DNA from: Martelella endophytica
Lineage (GTDB): Bacteria > Pseudomonadota > Alphaproteobacteria > Rhizobiales > Rhizobiaceae
Assembly (NCBI RefSeq): GCF_000960975.1
Contig: NZ_CP010803.1
Coordinates: forward strand, 1,577,944-1,641,943
DNA length: 64,000 bases
Direction of reading: 5' to 3'
Below the pieces are notes generated by a model. It was not told the origin of the DNA. It was given only the letters and a program-made list of their open reading frames with translations, and ran no database searches. Shown here piece after piece: positions 42,223 through 50,282 of the stretch (its first letter is position 1; every line of letters begins with the position of its first letter). Both the position numbers and the translations under genes were made by a program.

Positions 42223-43149
42223 CTATCGCGCTTCCGCGAGCATGGCTTCGGCCATGGCCCAGAGCCGGTCGGCATTCTGAGGATCGACCGCATAGGGCGG
42301 AACGGCGCCTGCTGGCTGCTCACTTCGCTCAGCGACGACTTCTGCTTCGTTGCAATTGTCGAAATACCGGCCCGAGATGCCGTCAAGAAGTGGCGAGGCG
42401 GCCAGAAGAACCGAGTTCGCTGCACCTTGTTCCGGTGTCTTGCGGAAAGGTTCGGGGGTTTTCAGCCCGCCGGTGTGGCGCTGCAGATTGGTGGCGATCG
42501 CGCCGGGGTTCAGGGCATTCGACGTGATCCCGTCTTCCGCCCACTTCCGCGCTATCCCAACCGAAAGCAGGATGCAGGCCGTCTTGGACTGACCGTAGGC
42601 GACGATCGGATGATAGGGCATAAAGCGGAAGTCCATATCGTCCCACAGCACGGGGCTCCAGAGAGTGCCGCTCGAGGCGACGGAAACGATACGGGCCTTG
42701 CCCGCCGCCTTCAGCCATGGGTACAGGCCGAGCGTCAGCGCGAAATGGCCAAGGTAGTTGGTCGCAAATTGCATCTCGCGACCTTCGCCGGTGCGTTGAA
42801 GCTCGGGAAGCGCCATGATCCCTGCATTGTTGATCAACGCATCGACCGGCCTGTTCCATGCCGTCACGAAGCGACGGACGGAAGACAGATCGGCCACGTC
42901 GAGAGGCTCGACCGTGATCGCCGCGTTGCCGGTCGCCTTTCGCAAATCTGCCGCGGCAGCTTCGGCCGCATCCGGCCGGCGCGCTGCGATGGTCACGGCA
43001 GCGCCGGCTGCCGCCAGGGCGCGCACCGTCTCGATGCCGATGCCACTCGCGCCGCCGGTGACGATCATCGTCTTGCCTTCAAGATTGATGCCCTGAAGCA
43101 CGTCCGCAGCCGTGGTGGAAAAATCGAAACCCGTCTTAAGCCTGCTCAT
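42223..43149 (-). CDS. SDR-family oxidoreductase (retinol-dehydrogenase-like)
   Basis: A 308-residue short-chain dehydrogenase related to the one at 39201. It has the cofactor loop TGGASGIGIET, NNAGIMALPE, the landmark MQFATNYLGHFALT and the active-site YGQSKTACILL. It probably reduces aldehydes or ketones with NADPH. It is divergent from a LysR regulator over a 67-nt spacer containing the imperfect palindrome TGCCTAC-AGGAG-GTAGCA (43169-43186), a plausible LysR site. Confidence 0.9.
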   Translation of the reverse strand: MSRLKTGFDFSTTAADVLQGINLEGKTMIVTGGASGIGIETVRALAAAGAAVTIAARRPDAAEAAAADLRKATGNAAITVEPLDVADLSSVRRFVTAWNRPVDALINNAGIMALPELQRTGEGREMQFATNYLGHFALTLGLYPWLKAAGKARIVSVASSGTLWSPVLWDDMDFRFMPYHPIVAYGQSKTACILLSVGIARKWAEDGITSNALNPGAIATNLQRHTGGLKTPEPFRKTPEQGAANSVLLAASPLLDGISGRYFDNCNEAEVVAERSEQPAGAVPPYAVDPQNADRLWAMAEAMLAEAR

Positions 43150-43216
43150 GAGATTTTCCTTTCCTGTTTGCCTACAGGAGGTAGCAAGCCTTCGCTGTTT
43201 GATTTAGTAGGTGAAC

Positions 43217-44161
43217 ATGGAACGCAATGATGAGCTATTTCGGACAGTCGCCAATCTGCCGCCATCGGAGCTGGCTGCATTCATGGCTGTGGCAGAACAT
43301 GGCGGTTTTCGTTCGGCCGCGCGCGCCAGCGGCGCCAGCGCGTCGGCGCTGAGCCACGCCGTCGCCGGGCTCGAGGCGCGTCTCAAGGCACAGCTGTTCA
43401 TCCGCACAACGCGGCGCGTCGCGTTGACGGAAGCAGGCGAACGCTTCGCCGAAGCGCTGCGTCCCGCGCTCAGGCAGTTGAGCCGAGCGGTTGAGGCTCT
43501 GGATGGCTTGAGCGATCAGCCGCGGGGCACGATCCGCATCAATGCTTCTGCGCGGGCGGCGGAGCTCGTGCTGGAGCCGCTCATCCTGGAGTTCCTGCGG
43601 CGCTACCCCGACATGACGGTCGACGTCCGCTCGGACGACAATTTGCTGGATCTTGGCAGCGGCGCCTTTGATTGCGGACTAAGGCTGATCGAGATGGTGC
43701 CGGAGGATATGGTGGCCATTCCGGTCGGCGGCGAACAACAGCACGTCGTCGTCGCAGCACCCTCCTATCTGCGCGATGTCTCCGCACCCTCGACGCCGGC
43801 TGACCTGACGGCGCATGACTGCATCCAGTGGCGGTTGGCGGGAGCGGCGCGTTATCGCTGGGAGTTCGAACGCCATGGCGAGCGGCTCACCATCGAAACG
43901 CAAGGGCGACTCATTCTGGACGATGCCCGGCTGATTGCAATTGCGGCCCGAGCCGGCGCGGGTATCGGCTATGTCGCCAAAGCGGCGATCGCGGAGGATC
44001 TCGTGGATGGAACGCTGGTCCAACTGCTCCACGAATGGACGCCGCCCTATCCGGGCCTGGCTCTCTACTACCCGAAAAACCGACACATGAGCGCCGGAAT
44101 GCGTGCCTTGATCGCATTCGTTCGGGAATTGAACAGGCGGGATGGTAGGCCCGAACACTAA
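43217..44161 (+). CDS. LysR-family transcriptional regulator
   Basis: A 314-residue LysR protein. The N-terminal winged helix (LAAFMAVAEHGGFRSAARASG...SALSHAVAGLEARL) precedes a two-lobed effector domain (GTIRINASARAAELVLEPLI and onwards). ATG 43217 follows AGGTG and was preferred to GTG 43211. It is divergent from the SDR gene at 42223 and probably activates it. The effector is not known. Confidence 0.92.
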   Translation: MERNDELFRTVANLPPSELAAFMAVAEHGGFRSAARASGASASALSHAVAGLEARLKAQLFIRTTRRVALTEAGERFAEALRPALRQLSRAVEALDGLSDQPRGTIRINASARAAELVLEPLILEFLRRYPDMTVDVRSDDNLLDLGSGAFDCGLRLIEMVPEDMVAIPVGGEQQHVVVAAPSYLRDVSAPSTPADLTAHDCIQWRLAGAARYRWEFERHGERLTIETQGRLILDDARLIAIAARAGAGIGYVAKAAIAEDLVDGTLVQLLHEWTPPYPGLALYYPKNRHMSAGMRALIAFVRELNRRDGRPEH

Positions 44162-44176
44162 GCCCGAAAATGCCTG

Positions 44177-44611
44177 TCAGAGCGTTTCGCGGTGCTCAGG
44201 AGACAACGCAGTCTTTGCGGCTTGCTCAGGTGCGACGGTGCCATCGGCCTGCTCACGGTTCTCAAGCGCCTCCTGAAAAGACGTAAGGCGTTCGATTACG
44301 GCCGCGCGTTTCGCGTCGAGCTCCGCTTTCAGCCGATCGATATGTTCAAGCTTGGTGAGAAGCTGGGCGACGCCGCCCGTGCAAGGCCCCGCGCCTTCGT
44401 CCGAAAGGCAGGCCGCCATCGCCTGGACCTCACGCGTCGAAAAGCCGGTCGCGATGAAATCCCGGATCCGGCCGGCGCGCCGCAGATCGGCTTCACTGTA
44501 GTCGCGATAGCCATTTTCCAGCCGCCGGGCCGCAATCAGGCCCGAACGTTCATAGTGGCGCAGCATACGCTCCGTAATGCCGAGCCGTTCGGCTGCTTCC
44601 TTGATCTGCAT
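44177..44611 (-). CDS. MerR-family regulator
   Basis: A 144-residue MerR protein. The N-terminal winged helix begins MQIKEAAERLGITERMLRHYERSGLI, followed by a dimerisation coiled coil (about residues 80-120). Two cysteines (ACLSDEGAGPC) in the linker could serve as a sensor site but do not match metal-sensing MerR motifs. ATG 44611 follows AAGGT. It is transcribed in the same direction as the SDR upstream (44755-45513), whose promoter carries a MerR-type palindrome, so it probably controls that gene. Confidence 0.9.
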   Translation of the reverse strand: MQIKEAAERLGITERMLRHYERSGLIAARRLENGYRDYSEADLRRAGRIRDFIATGFSTREVQAMAACLSDEGAGPCTGGVAQLLTKLEHIDRLKAELDAKRAAVIERLTSFQEALENREQADGTVAPEQAAKTALSPEHRETL

Positions 44612-44754
44612 GTCGGGACCTTTCGGCAAGTCTTCGTTGACGATCATGTCAGATGACGCGCCCGCCTTTTCAAGGCCCAAAATACAGGAAGGCAGCAACC
44701 TCCGGGCAGGGGTGCCGGGGCCGCTCTGCCCGGAGGCAACGCCTTATGAGCGCC

Positions 44755-45513
44755 TCAGCGTCGCTGCGACCATCCGCCGTCAATGGCTATGACCTGACCG
44801 GTCAGCCATTCATTGGTGGTGCTGCCGAGCCGCAATATCCATGGCACGAGGTCGGTGGTTATCCCACGACGGCCGAGCGGGATTTCAGCGGCTTCGGCCT
44901 CTTCGATCGCGCCCGCCATTTCCGGGGTAAGCCCCATCATTCCCGTCAATGCACCGCTCTTCACCGGCCCGGGCGCGACGGCATTCACGCGGATGCCATC
45001 GCCAGCAAGCTCGATGGCCCAGGATCGCGTCAGGTGTTCGAGGGCGGCCTTGGTCGCCGCATAATGCGAAAGCCCCGGTGCGGCATTCTGCGAGACGGCC
45101 GTGCCGATGTTGACGACTGCGCCTCTGGTTTCCCTAAGCGCCGGAAGCGCCTCCTTCAAAAGAAGCGATGGCCCGGTGATGTTCACCGCGCAGATTGCGG
45201 CGATCGCTTCGCCGTCATAGGCGTCGATCGGAAGCGGCCTGCCGGCCCCGGCATTGTTGACGACCAGATCGAGCCGACCCCAACGGCTGAGCGCGGCCTC
45301 GACAATGCGCCGGCTGCCCGTGGGGTCGGCGGCATCGGCCCTGACGGTCGCGACGGCTTGGCTTTTTTCGGCGACGCCGGCCAGCTTCGCTTCATTGCGA
45401 CCGGTGATAATCACATGGGCGCCCTGCGCTGCGAGAGCCAATGCCGTGGCCTCTCCGATGCCCGAACTTCCGCCCGTCACGATGGCAACCTTGCCCTGCC
45501 AGTCTTCATTCAT
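44755..45513 (-). CDS. SDR-family oxidoreductase
   Basis: A 252-residue classical short-chain dehydrogenase with TGGSSGIGEAT, NNAGAGRPL, active-site Tyr and Lys in LSHYAATKAALEHL and C-terminal IDGGWSQ. The cofactor is probably NADP(H). Its promoter region contains a MerR-type operator (45573-45594), and the MerR gene lies 143 nt downstream, so the two appear to form one regulated unit. The substrate is unknown. Confidence 0.92.
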   Translation of the reverse strand: MNEDWQGKVAIVTGGSSGIGEATALALAAQGAHVIITGRNEAKLAGVAEKSQAVATVRADAADPTGSRRIVEAALSRWGRLDLVVNNAGAGRPLPIDAYDGEAIAAICAVNITGPSLLLKEALPALRETRGAVVNIGTAVSQNAAPGLSHYAATKAALEHLTRSWAIELAGDGIRVNAVAPGPVKSGALTGMMGLTPEMAGAIEEAEAAEIPLGRRGITTDLVPWILRLGSTTNEWLTGQVIAIDGGWSQRR

Positions 45514-45572
45514 CTTGATTGTCCTTTCCAGTGAACGTGCGCGTTCTAGCGCTTCGCACCGTTCCTAGCGGG

Positions 45573-45594
45573 TTGACGTTAGTGTCAGGGTCAA
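45573..45594 (-). promoter_or_regulatory. MerR-type operator/promoter of the SDR gene
   Basis: On the minus strand TTGAC, 12 nt, GTCAA forms an inverted repeat whose left arm is also a good -35 box. GCTAGG lies about 19 nt after TTGACC, the long spacer typical of MerR-controlled promoters. The centre is about 70 nt before the SDR start. Confidence 0.55.
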
Positions 45595-45723
45595 GGGCAA
45601 TCTGACGAGCCTTCGCTTGCCCATCCTCGCAAGCCGCCGGCGATTGCGTAGCTCGGCCGGATGTTGATTTATTGCAAATTTTCTAGATTTTCCTATATTT
45701 TCGTCATTGTCATAGGAACAGTG

Positions 45724-46830
45724 ATGAAAGATATCCTGACGACGGCGAATGCCGCAGAATTGCTTGGCGTTTCCATCCGCACCGTGCAGCTTTGGGTGGA
45801 AAGCGGCCAGCTCCCCTCTTGGAAGACACCTGGCGGTCACCGCCGAATACCGCGTCAGGCCGTGCTAGATCTTGTCGAGGACGCCGCGCAGGCGCCAGTG
45901 GATCTCACTGCGAACGCCGTCATCCTCGCCGGAAAGGGACGGGGTGCGCAATGGGCCGATGTCGGCCTGCCGGGCTCTGGGCTTATGGTTGATGTCGCCG
46001 AGGATGTGCAGGCGCTGCGGCAGTTCCTCGAGCCCAACCCGCCGACACTGCTGATCGTGGAGAACGCCGAGGCCGCGGAGCGTAAGAAATTCGTCACTGC
46101 CGTTGCCAGCAATCCGCGTTACAGGCAGACGCTAATCTTCACCATTACGGACAAGGTTGCGGCGACGCCTGCCACCCGCGGCGCCAACCGCGTCCAGATG
46201 CAGAAACGCGCCAGCGTCTCGGAGATGAGTGCTGCCGTCATAGACTATCTGAAGGTGCGCATGTCCGATGAGGCCCAAACGCCTTCCTTCGCCTTGCCGC
46301 TGAATGAAAAGGCGCGTCTGGAGGCCGTCCGGCGTTCGGAGCTGGTCGGCTCGGGCGTGGATAGCCGGTTTGATCGGCTTGTGCGTCTTGCGGCTTTCGT
46401 CACCCGTGCTCCGATCGCCATGTTCACGCTGATTACCCGGGACCAGCAGTGGTTCAAGTCGCGCGTGGGTTTCGACGGCGAGAGCACGCCACGCGACTGG
46501 GCGTTCTGCAACGAAACACTTGTCGCCAATGAGTTGACCGTCATCGAGGACATGACGCAGAGGGAGAGCCTCCAGAGCAATCCCACCCTTTCCGAACCCT
46601 ATGGCTTCCGCTTCTATGCCGGGGCGCCCGTTCGCGATCCGCGCGGCTTCGTTCTCGGATCGGTCTGTGTCATCGACACCGTACCGCGCACCCTGAAGCG
46701 CGAGGAGCGTGACGCCCTGATCACGATTGCAGAAGCGATCTCCACATTGATCCGGCTCACCTTGATGGAGAGAACCGAGGATCAGCCACGGACATCGGCT
46801 GAATCGGCCTTCGCTTCCCTTGGCGGCTGA
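45724..46830 (+). CDS. MerR-like helix-turn-helix protein with GAF domain
   Basis: A 368-residue protein of unusual design. Residues 1-50 form an excisionase/MerR-like helix-turn-helix (LTTANAAELLGVSIRTVQLWVESG...KTPGGHRRI). Residues 60-175 look like a degenerate receiver-type alpha/beta fold. Residues 205-345 are a GAF sensor domain (DQQWFKSRVGFDGESTPRDW, AFCNETL, GFRFYAGAPVRDPRGFVLGS). No kinase or cyclase domain is present, so it may be a one-component regulator. ATG 45724 follows AGGAAC. The stretch before it (45661-45720) is AT-rich and probably the promoter. The function is unknown. Confidence 0.82.
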   Translation: MKDILTTANAAELLGVSIRTVQLWVESGQLPSWKTPGGHRRIPRQAVLDLVEDAAQAPVDLTANAVILAGKGRGAQWADVGLPGSGLMVDVAEDVQALRQFLEPNPPTLLIVENAEAAERKKFVTAVASNPRYRQTLIFTITDKVAATPATRGANRVQMQKRASVSEMSAAVIDYLKVRMSDEAQTPSFALPLNEKARLEAVRRSELVGSGVDSRFDRLVRLAAFVTRAPIAMFTLITRDQQWFKSRVGFDGESTPRDWAFCNETLVANELTVIEDMTQRESLQSNPTLSEPYGFRFYAGAPVRDPRGFVLGSVCVIDTVPRTLKREERDALITIAEAISTLIRLTLMERTEDQPRTSAESAFASLGG

Positions 46831-47196
46831 GCCGGCGTCGGTCGCCGTCACGAACGGCCCCAGAGGTATGGATCGGTTTCATTTGTAACAATTTGTGCCG
46901 GCTTTGAAATCAAGCTGGCATCTTGTCCCGCTAGGGCGGGTGAAGCGTTCATTCAGCGAAAGGCTTCTCCCCCATGATCATCTCCCGATGGCGCGCAGCG
47001 CCGGCTCAAGTCTCCGGTACGTTCACGCGCGCATGCTCTCCCGTTTCAGGGATTATATCGACTGTGCCGTTTACCGGTACGCGTTTCGCCAACACGCACT
47101 GACGGTGGCCAGCGCGCCGGACATCCCGCCGCCTTTCAAGCAGCGCGTGAGCGCTCGCTGTGGCGGTTCCCTTTTCCCGATTTCAGGACCCTTCAG
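46831..47196. other. Intergenic region before the hydrolase-P450 cluster
   Basis: About 370 nt without a credible gene; a plus-strand frame at 46895-47359 overlaps the next gene and has no family features. Probably the promoter region of the cluster. No defined operator was found. Confidence 0.5.
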
Positions 47197-48006
47197 ATGC
47201 AAACAATCAGTCAGGAAGTATGGACGTCTCATGCCCTCATGGCCGTTGAAATCACTCCGGGCGATGGCCCCGATGTCGTGTTCATCCATGGCAATTCCTC
47301 GTCGCGGCAGGTGTTTCATCGGCAGTTCAACAGTGAGGTCTTCAAGAATTACAGGTTGATCAGCTTTGACCTGCCCGGACATGGCCAATCAAGCGATGCT
47401 TTCGACAAGACCCGAACCTATCCGTTGCCCGGGCTGGCGGAAGCGGTGACCGAGCTTCTCGATCAGTTGCAGGTCAGCAGGCCGGTGCTCGTTGGCTGGT
47501 CGCTCGGCGGTCACGTCGCCATGGAGATGCTGTCAAAGTCCTACAATGCATCGGGACTTTTCATCACCGGCGCGCCGCCGGTCGGCCCCGAGATCTCCGA
47601 GGGCTTTCGCGGCAACCTGATGAGCGGGCTGGCCGGCAAGGGGCGCATGTCAGCCAAAGACGCGGCCAACTTTGTCCGCAATGTCTTCGCGACGGCGGCG
47701 GAGCCGTTTATGGAGCAGGCCGCCGCGCGAACCGACGAGGCGTTCCGCAGCACGCTCTTCTCCAGGTATCGCTTCGAGGAGAAAAGCAACCAGCGTGAGG
47801 TCGTCAGCCACACCGAGGTCATCACCGCCGTTGTCAATGGCCGTGACGACCGGATCGTGAACCTGGACTACATTGATGGCGTTCCGTTTTCCCGGCTCTG
47901 GGGCGGCACATGTTTTCGCGTTGCCGATGCGGGCCACGCGCCCTTCCTTCAGGCGCCGATCGCCTTCAACGGTTTGCTTTCCGCCTTTCTTGCAGATGTC
48001 GCCTAG
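47197..48006 (+). CDS. Alpha/beta hydrolase
   Basis: A 269-residue alpha/beta hydrolase without signal peptide. The oxyanion region is in FIHGNSSSRQVF, the nucleophile serine in GWSLGGHVA, the acid in VNGRDDRIV and the histidine in VADAGHAPFL. It resembles lactone or ester hydrolases. It is the first of a same-strand series with a GMC oxidoreductase, a P450 and a flavin monooxygenase, so it may open a ring or ester product of that pathway. Confidence 0.88.
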   Translation: MQTISQEVWTSHALMAVEITPGDGPDVVFIHGNSSSRQVFHRQFNSEVFKNYRLISFDLPGHGQSSDAFDKTRTYPLPGLAEAVTELLDQLQVSRPVLVGWSLGGHVAMEMLSKSYNASGLFITGAPPVGPEISEGFRGNLMSGLAGKGRMSAKDAANFVRNVFATAAEPFMEQAAARTDEAFRSTLFSRYRFEEKSNQREVVSHTEVITAVVNGRDDRIVNLDYIDGVPFSRLWGGTCFRVADAGHAPFLQAPIAFNGLLSAFLADVA

Positions 48007-48043
48007 GCGACGGCTCGCATGCGGTCAGCTCAAAGACGTGATC

Positions 48044-48373
48044 ATGGAAGTTGACGAGCACTGGTGTCCAAAGGAGCGAGCTCGCGGTGACGCGAGGGAC
48101 GACCATGTCGTTGTTTACCTGTCGACCCGACCCGCAGGGCCAGACGACCGTCGTTCCGGGGGCGAAACGGCGCGCGTCGTCCCTGACGGCGATGTGGGCA
48201 GGGTCTTGCGCCTCAAGGCGGTGGAGCTGGTTGCCGCTGCGCGAGAGCGTGAACCAGACTTGCTCCAGGCCGGCTTGGTTGCCCTCGTCGTCTTCGTATC
48301 GTTCCTGATCCTTCTCCGGATATTCGCCGGTATCTTCGGCGCGGCTATTATTCGCGCCGCTTTTCCTCTCTGA
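48044..48373 (+). CDS. Possible small membrane protein (uncertain)
   Basis: A 109-codon frame whose first 75 residues are polar and charged and whose last 30 are strongly hydrophobic (GLVALVVFVSFLILLRIFAG), suggesting one C-terminal helix. No family is recognised and the ribosome site is weak. Other frames here look non-coding. It may be a real tail-anchored protein of the P450 cluster or a chance frame. Confidence 0.25.
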   Translation: MEVDEHWCPKERARGDARDDHVVVYLSTRPAGPDDRRSGGETARVVPDGDVGRVLRLKAVELVAAAREREPDLLQAGLVALVVFVSFLILLRIFAGIFGAAIIRAAFPL

Positions 48374-48608
48374 GGCAAGCAGCCGGATTCTGACGGCCTG
48401 TAACGTGATGCGCTGTGCCCCGGAGGCCTGGCTTGCTCACGGCTGTCACCCCTCATTTTCCTTAACGAACTTGCGTCTCTGAATAATCCGCGAGGAACGC
48501 TCACGACGACGTGAACTCGTAAAAATGATAAATTTGATAAAAACGTTGATATTTGATATTTTTGCAGATAACGATTTGATCGTCACCAATCTGCAAGAGG
48601 TAAGTCCC
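48374..48608. other. Promoter region of the GMC-P450-monooxygenase genes
   Basis: The last 100 nt are strikingly AT-rich (from about 48520) against a GC-rich background, as expected for a promoter. No operator could be assigned. Confidence 0.4.
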
Positions 48609-50204
48609 ATGCGGCCCACTCCGCACGAAACAGATCATCATGAAGAAGACACCCCGTTTGCACGAGGTGGGGGAGAGTACGATTTCATCGTTTGCGGTGC
48701 TGGATCCAGCGGATCGGTCGTGGCCGCCCGGTTGGCCGAGCGCGGAGATGCCCGGGTCCTGCTGCTGGAGGCCGGCGGGGACGATGCGGTCGAGAGCGTT
48801 CGCGAGCCGGCGCAGTGGCCACTCAATCTCGGATCTTCGCGGGACTGGGGTTTTGTCGGGCAGCCTTCTTCCACCCTTGAAGGCCGCCAGCTGCCCCTCA
48901 GCATGGGGAAGGGGCTTGGGGGTGGCTCCAGCATCAACGTCATGGTCTGGGCTCGGGGGCACCGGGAAGACTGGAACCATTTTGCAGCCGAAGCCGGCGA
49001 CGATGCCTGGGGTTACAAGTCGGTTCTGGACTACTACCGCCGTATCGAGGACTGGCGCGGCGCGCCCGATCCGAGCCGCCGCGGTGTGGGCGGCCCGGCG
49101 CATGTCGCCCAGCCCGACGCGCCGCAGCCTGTCGCCCATGCCATGCTCGCCTCGGCTTCGGCGCTCGGGATACCGGTCTTCGAGAGTCCGAATGGCGCGA
49201 TGATGGAAAGCGATGGTGGCGCCGCGATTGCTGAGCTCCGGATCCTGAACGGCAAGCGCCAGTCGGTCTATCAGTCCTATGTTGCGCCGCTTACCGGCAG
49301 GCACAACCTGACCGTCGTCACCGGCGCGCTGGTGTCACGCCTCATCTTTGATGGCAAGCGGGTGGTTGGGGTCGATGTCCTCATCGACGGACGGCCAGCG
49401 CGGTTCAAGGCCCGCTTCGAGACCATCCTTTCGCTCGGGGCCGTGAATACGCCGAAAGTCCTGATGCAGTCCGGCATCGGCCCGGAGGATGAGCTTGCGA
49501 CACACGCCATTCCGGTGGTCCAGCATCTGCCGGGCGTCGGGCGCAATCATCAGGATCATATCGCCTTCGGCTGCACATGGGCCTATCGCAAGCCCGAAGG
49601 CGTGGGCGGTGGCGGCTGTGAGGCAACGCTCTACTGGAAGAGCGATTCCAGGCTGGAAAAGCCCGATATCCTGCAATGCCAGCTCGAATTCCCAGTTCCC
49701 TCGCCAGCAGAGACGGGTCTTGCAACACCTGAGCATGGCTGGACCATGTTTGCGGGACTGGCACAGCCGAAAAGCCGGGGACGATTGAGGCTTTCCGGAG
49801 CGAATGTGCATGATGCCGTGCTGATCGAGCCGAATGCGCTGAGCGAACCGGAAGACATGGCGACGGCCATCACCGCCGTGGAGCTTTGCCGAGAAATCGG
49901 CAATGGTGTGGCGTTCGATCCGCTGGTGAGTGCCGAGACCGCGCCTGGCCTGCGTGACCGCAACGGCCTTGTCGATTTCATCCGCCGTTCCGCCGTCACC
50001 TACTGGCACCAGTCCTGCACGGCAAAGATGGGGCGAGACGGCATGTCGGTCGTGGATCACCAGCTCAAGGTCTATGGCGTCGAGGGCCTGCGTATCGCCG
50101 ATGCCTCGATCATGCCGCGGATCACGACCGGCAACACCATGGCACCTTGCGTCGTCATCGGCGAAAGGGCGGCAGACATGATCCGCGCGGAACATCGGTT
50201 CTGA
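48609..50204 (+). CDS. GMC-family FAD-dependent oxidoreductase
   Basis: A 531-residue flavoenzyme of the glucose-methanol-choline family. The FAD loop GAGSSGSVVAARL lies at residues 30-42, LLLEAGGDD follows, and GMC landmarks include MGKGLGGGSSINVMVWARG, SGIGPEDEL, the active-site YWHQSCTAKMG and GNTMAPCVVIGERAAD. It oxidises primary or secondary alcohols. ATG 48609 follows AAGAGGT; upstream in-frame codons to 48525 lie in AT-rich promoter DNA. The P450 gene starts 78 nt later, suggesting sequential oxidation of a hydrophobic substrate to alcohol and carbonyl. Confidence 0.93.
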   Translation: MRPTPHETDHHEEDTPFARGGGEYDFIVCGAGSSGSVVAARLAERGDARVLLLEAGGDDAVESVREPAQWPLNLGSSRDWGFVGQPSSTLEGRQLPLSMGKGLGGGSSINVMVWARGHREDWNHFAAEAGDDAWGYKSVLDYYRRIEDWRGAPDPSRRGVGGPAHVAQPDAPQPVAHAMLASASALGIPVFESPNGAMMESDGGAAIAELRILNGKRQSVYQSYVAPLTGRHNLTVVTGALVSRLIFDGKRVVGVDVLIDGRPARFKARFETILSLGAVNTPKVLMQSGIGPEDELATHAIPVVQHLPGVGRNHQDHIAFGCTWAYRKPEGVGGGGCEATLYWKSDSRLEKPDILQCQLEFPVPSPAETGLATPEHGWTMFAGLAQPKSRGRLRLSGANVHDAVLIEPNALSEPEDMATAITAVELCREIGNGVAFDPLVSAETAPGLRDRNGLVDFIRRSAVTYWHQSCTAKMGRDGMSVVDHQLKVYGVEGLRIADASIMPRITTGNTMAPCVVIGERAADMIRAEHRF

Positions 50205-50282
50205 CAGACCTTGGCGCAGCCGGCTTCCGCCGGGTGCGCCGCTCCAATCCTACATCCTGATCTTTTTCAGAAAGGAATGCCT

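Noticed and set aside
45573..45594. Reading TTGAC...GTCAA before the SDR as another FNR box
   Set aside because: The half-sites are 12 nt apart instead of 4, which fits a MerR-type site and not FNR.
46895..47359. A 154-codon plus-strand frame before the hydrolase
   Set aside because: It overlaps the first 160 nt of the hydrolase gene, has no family features and no ribosome site.
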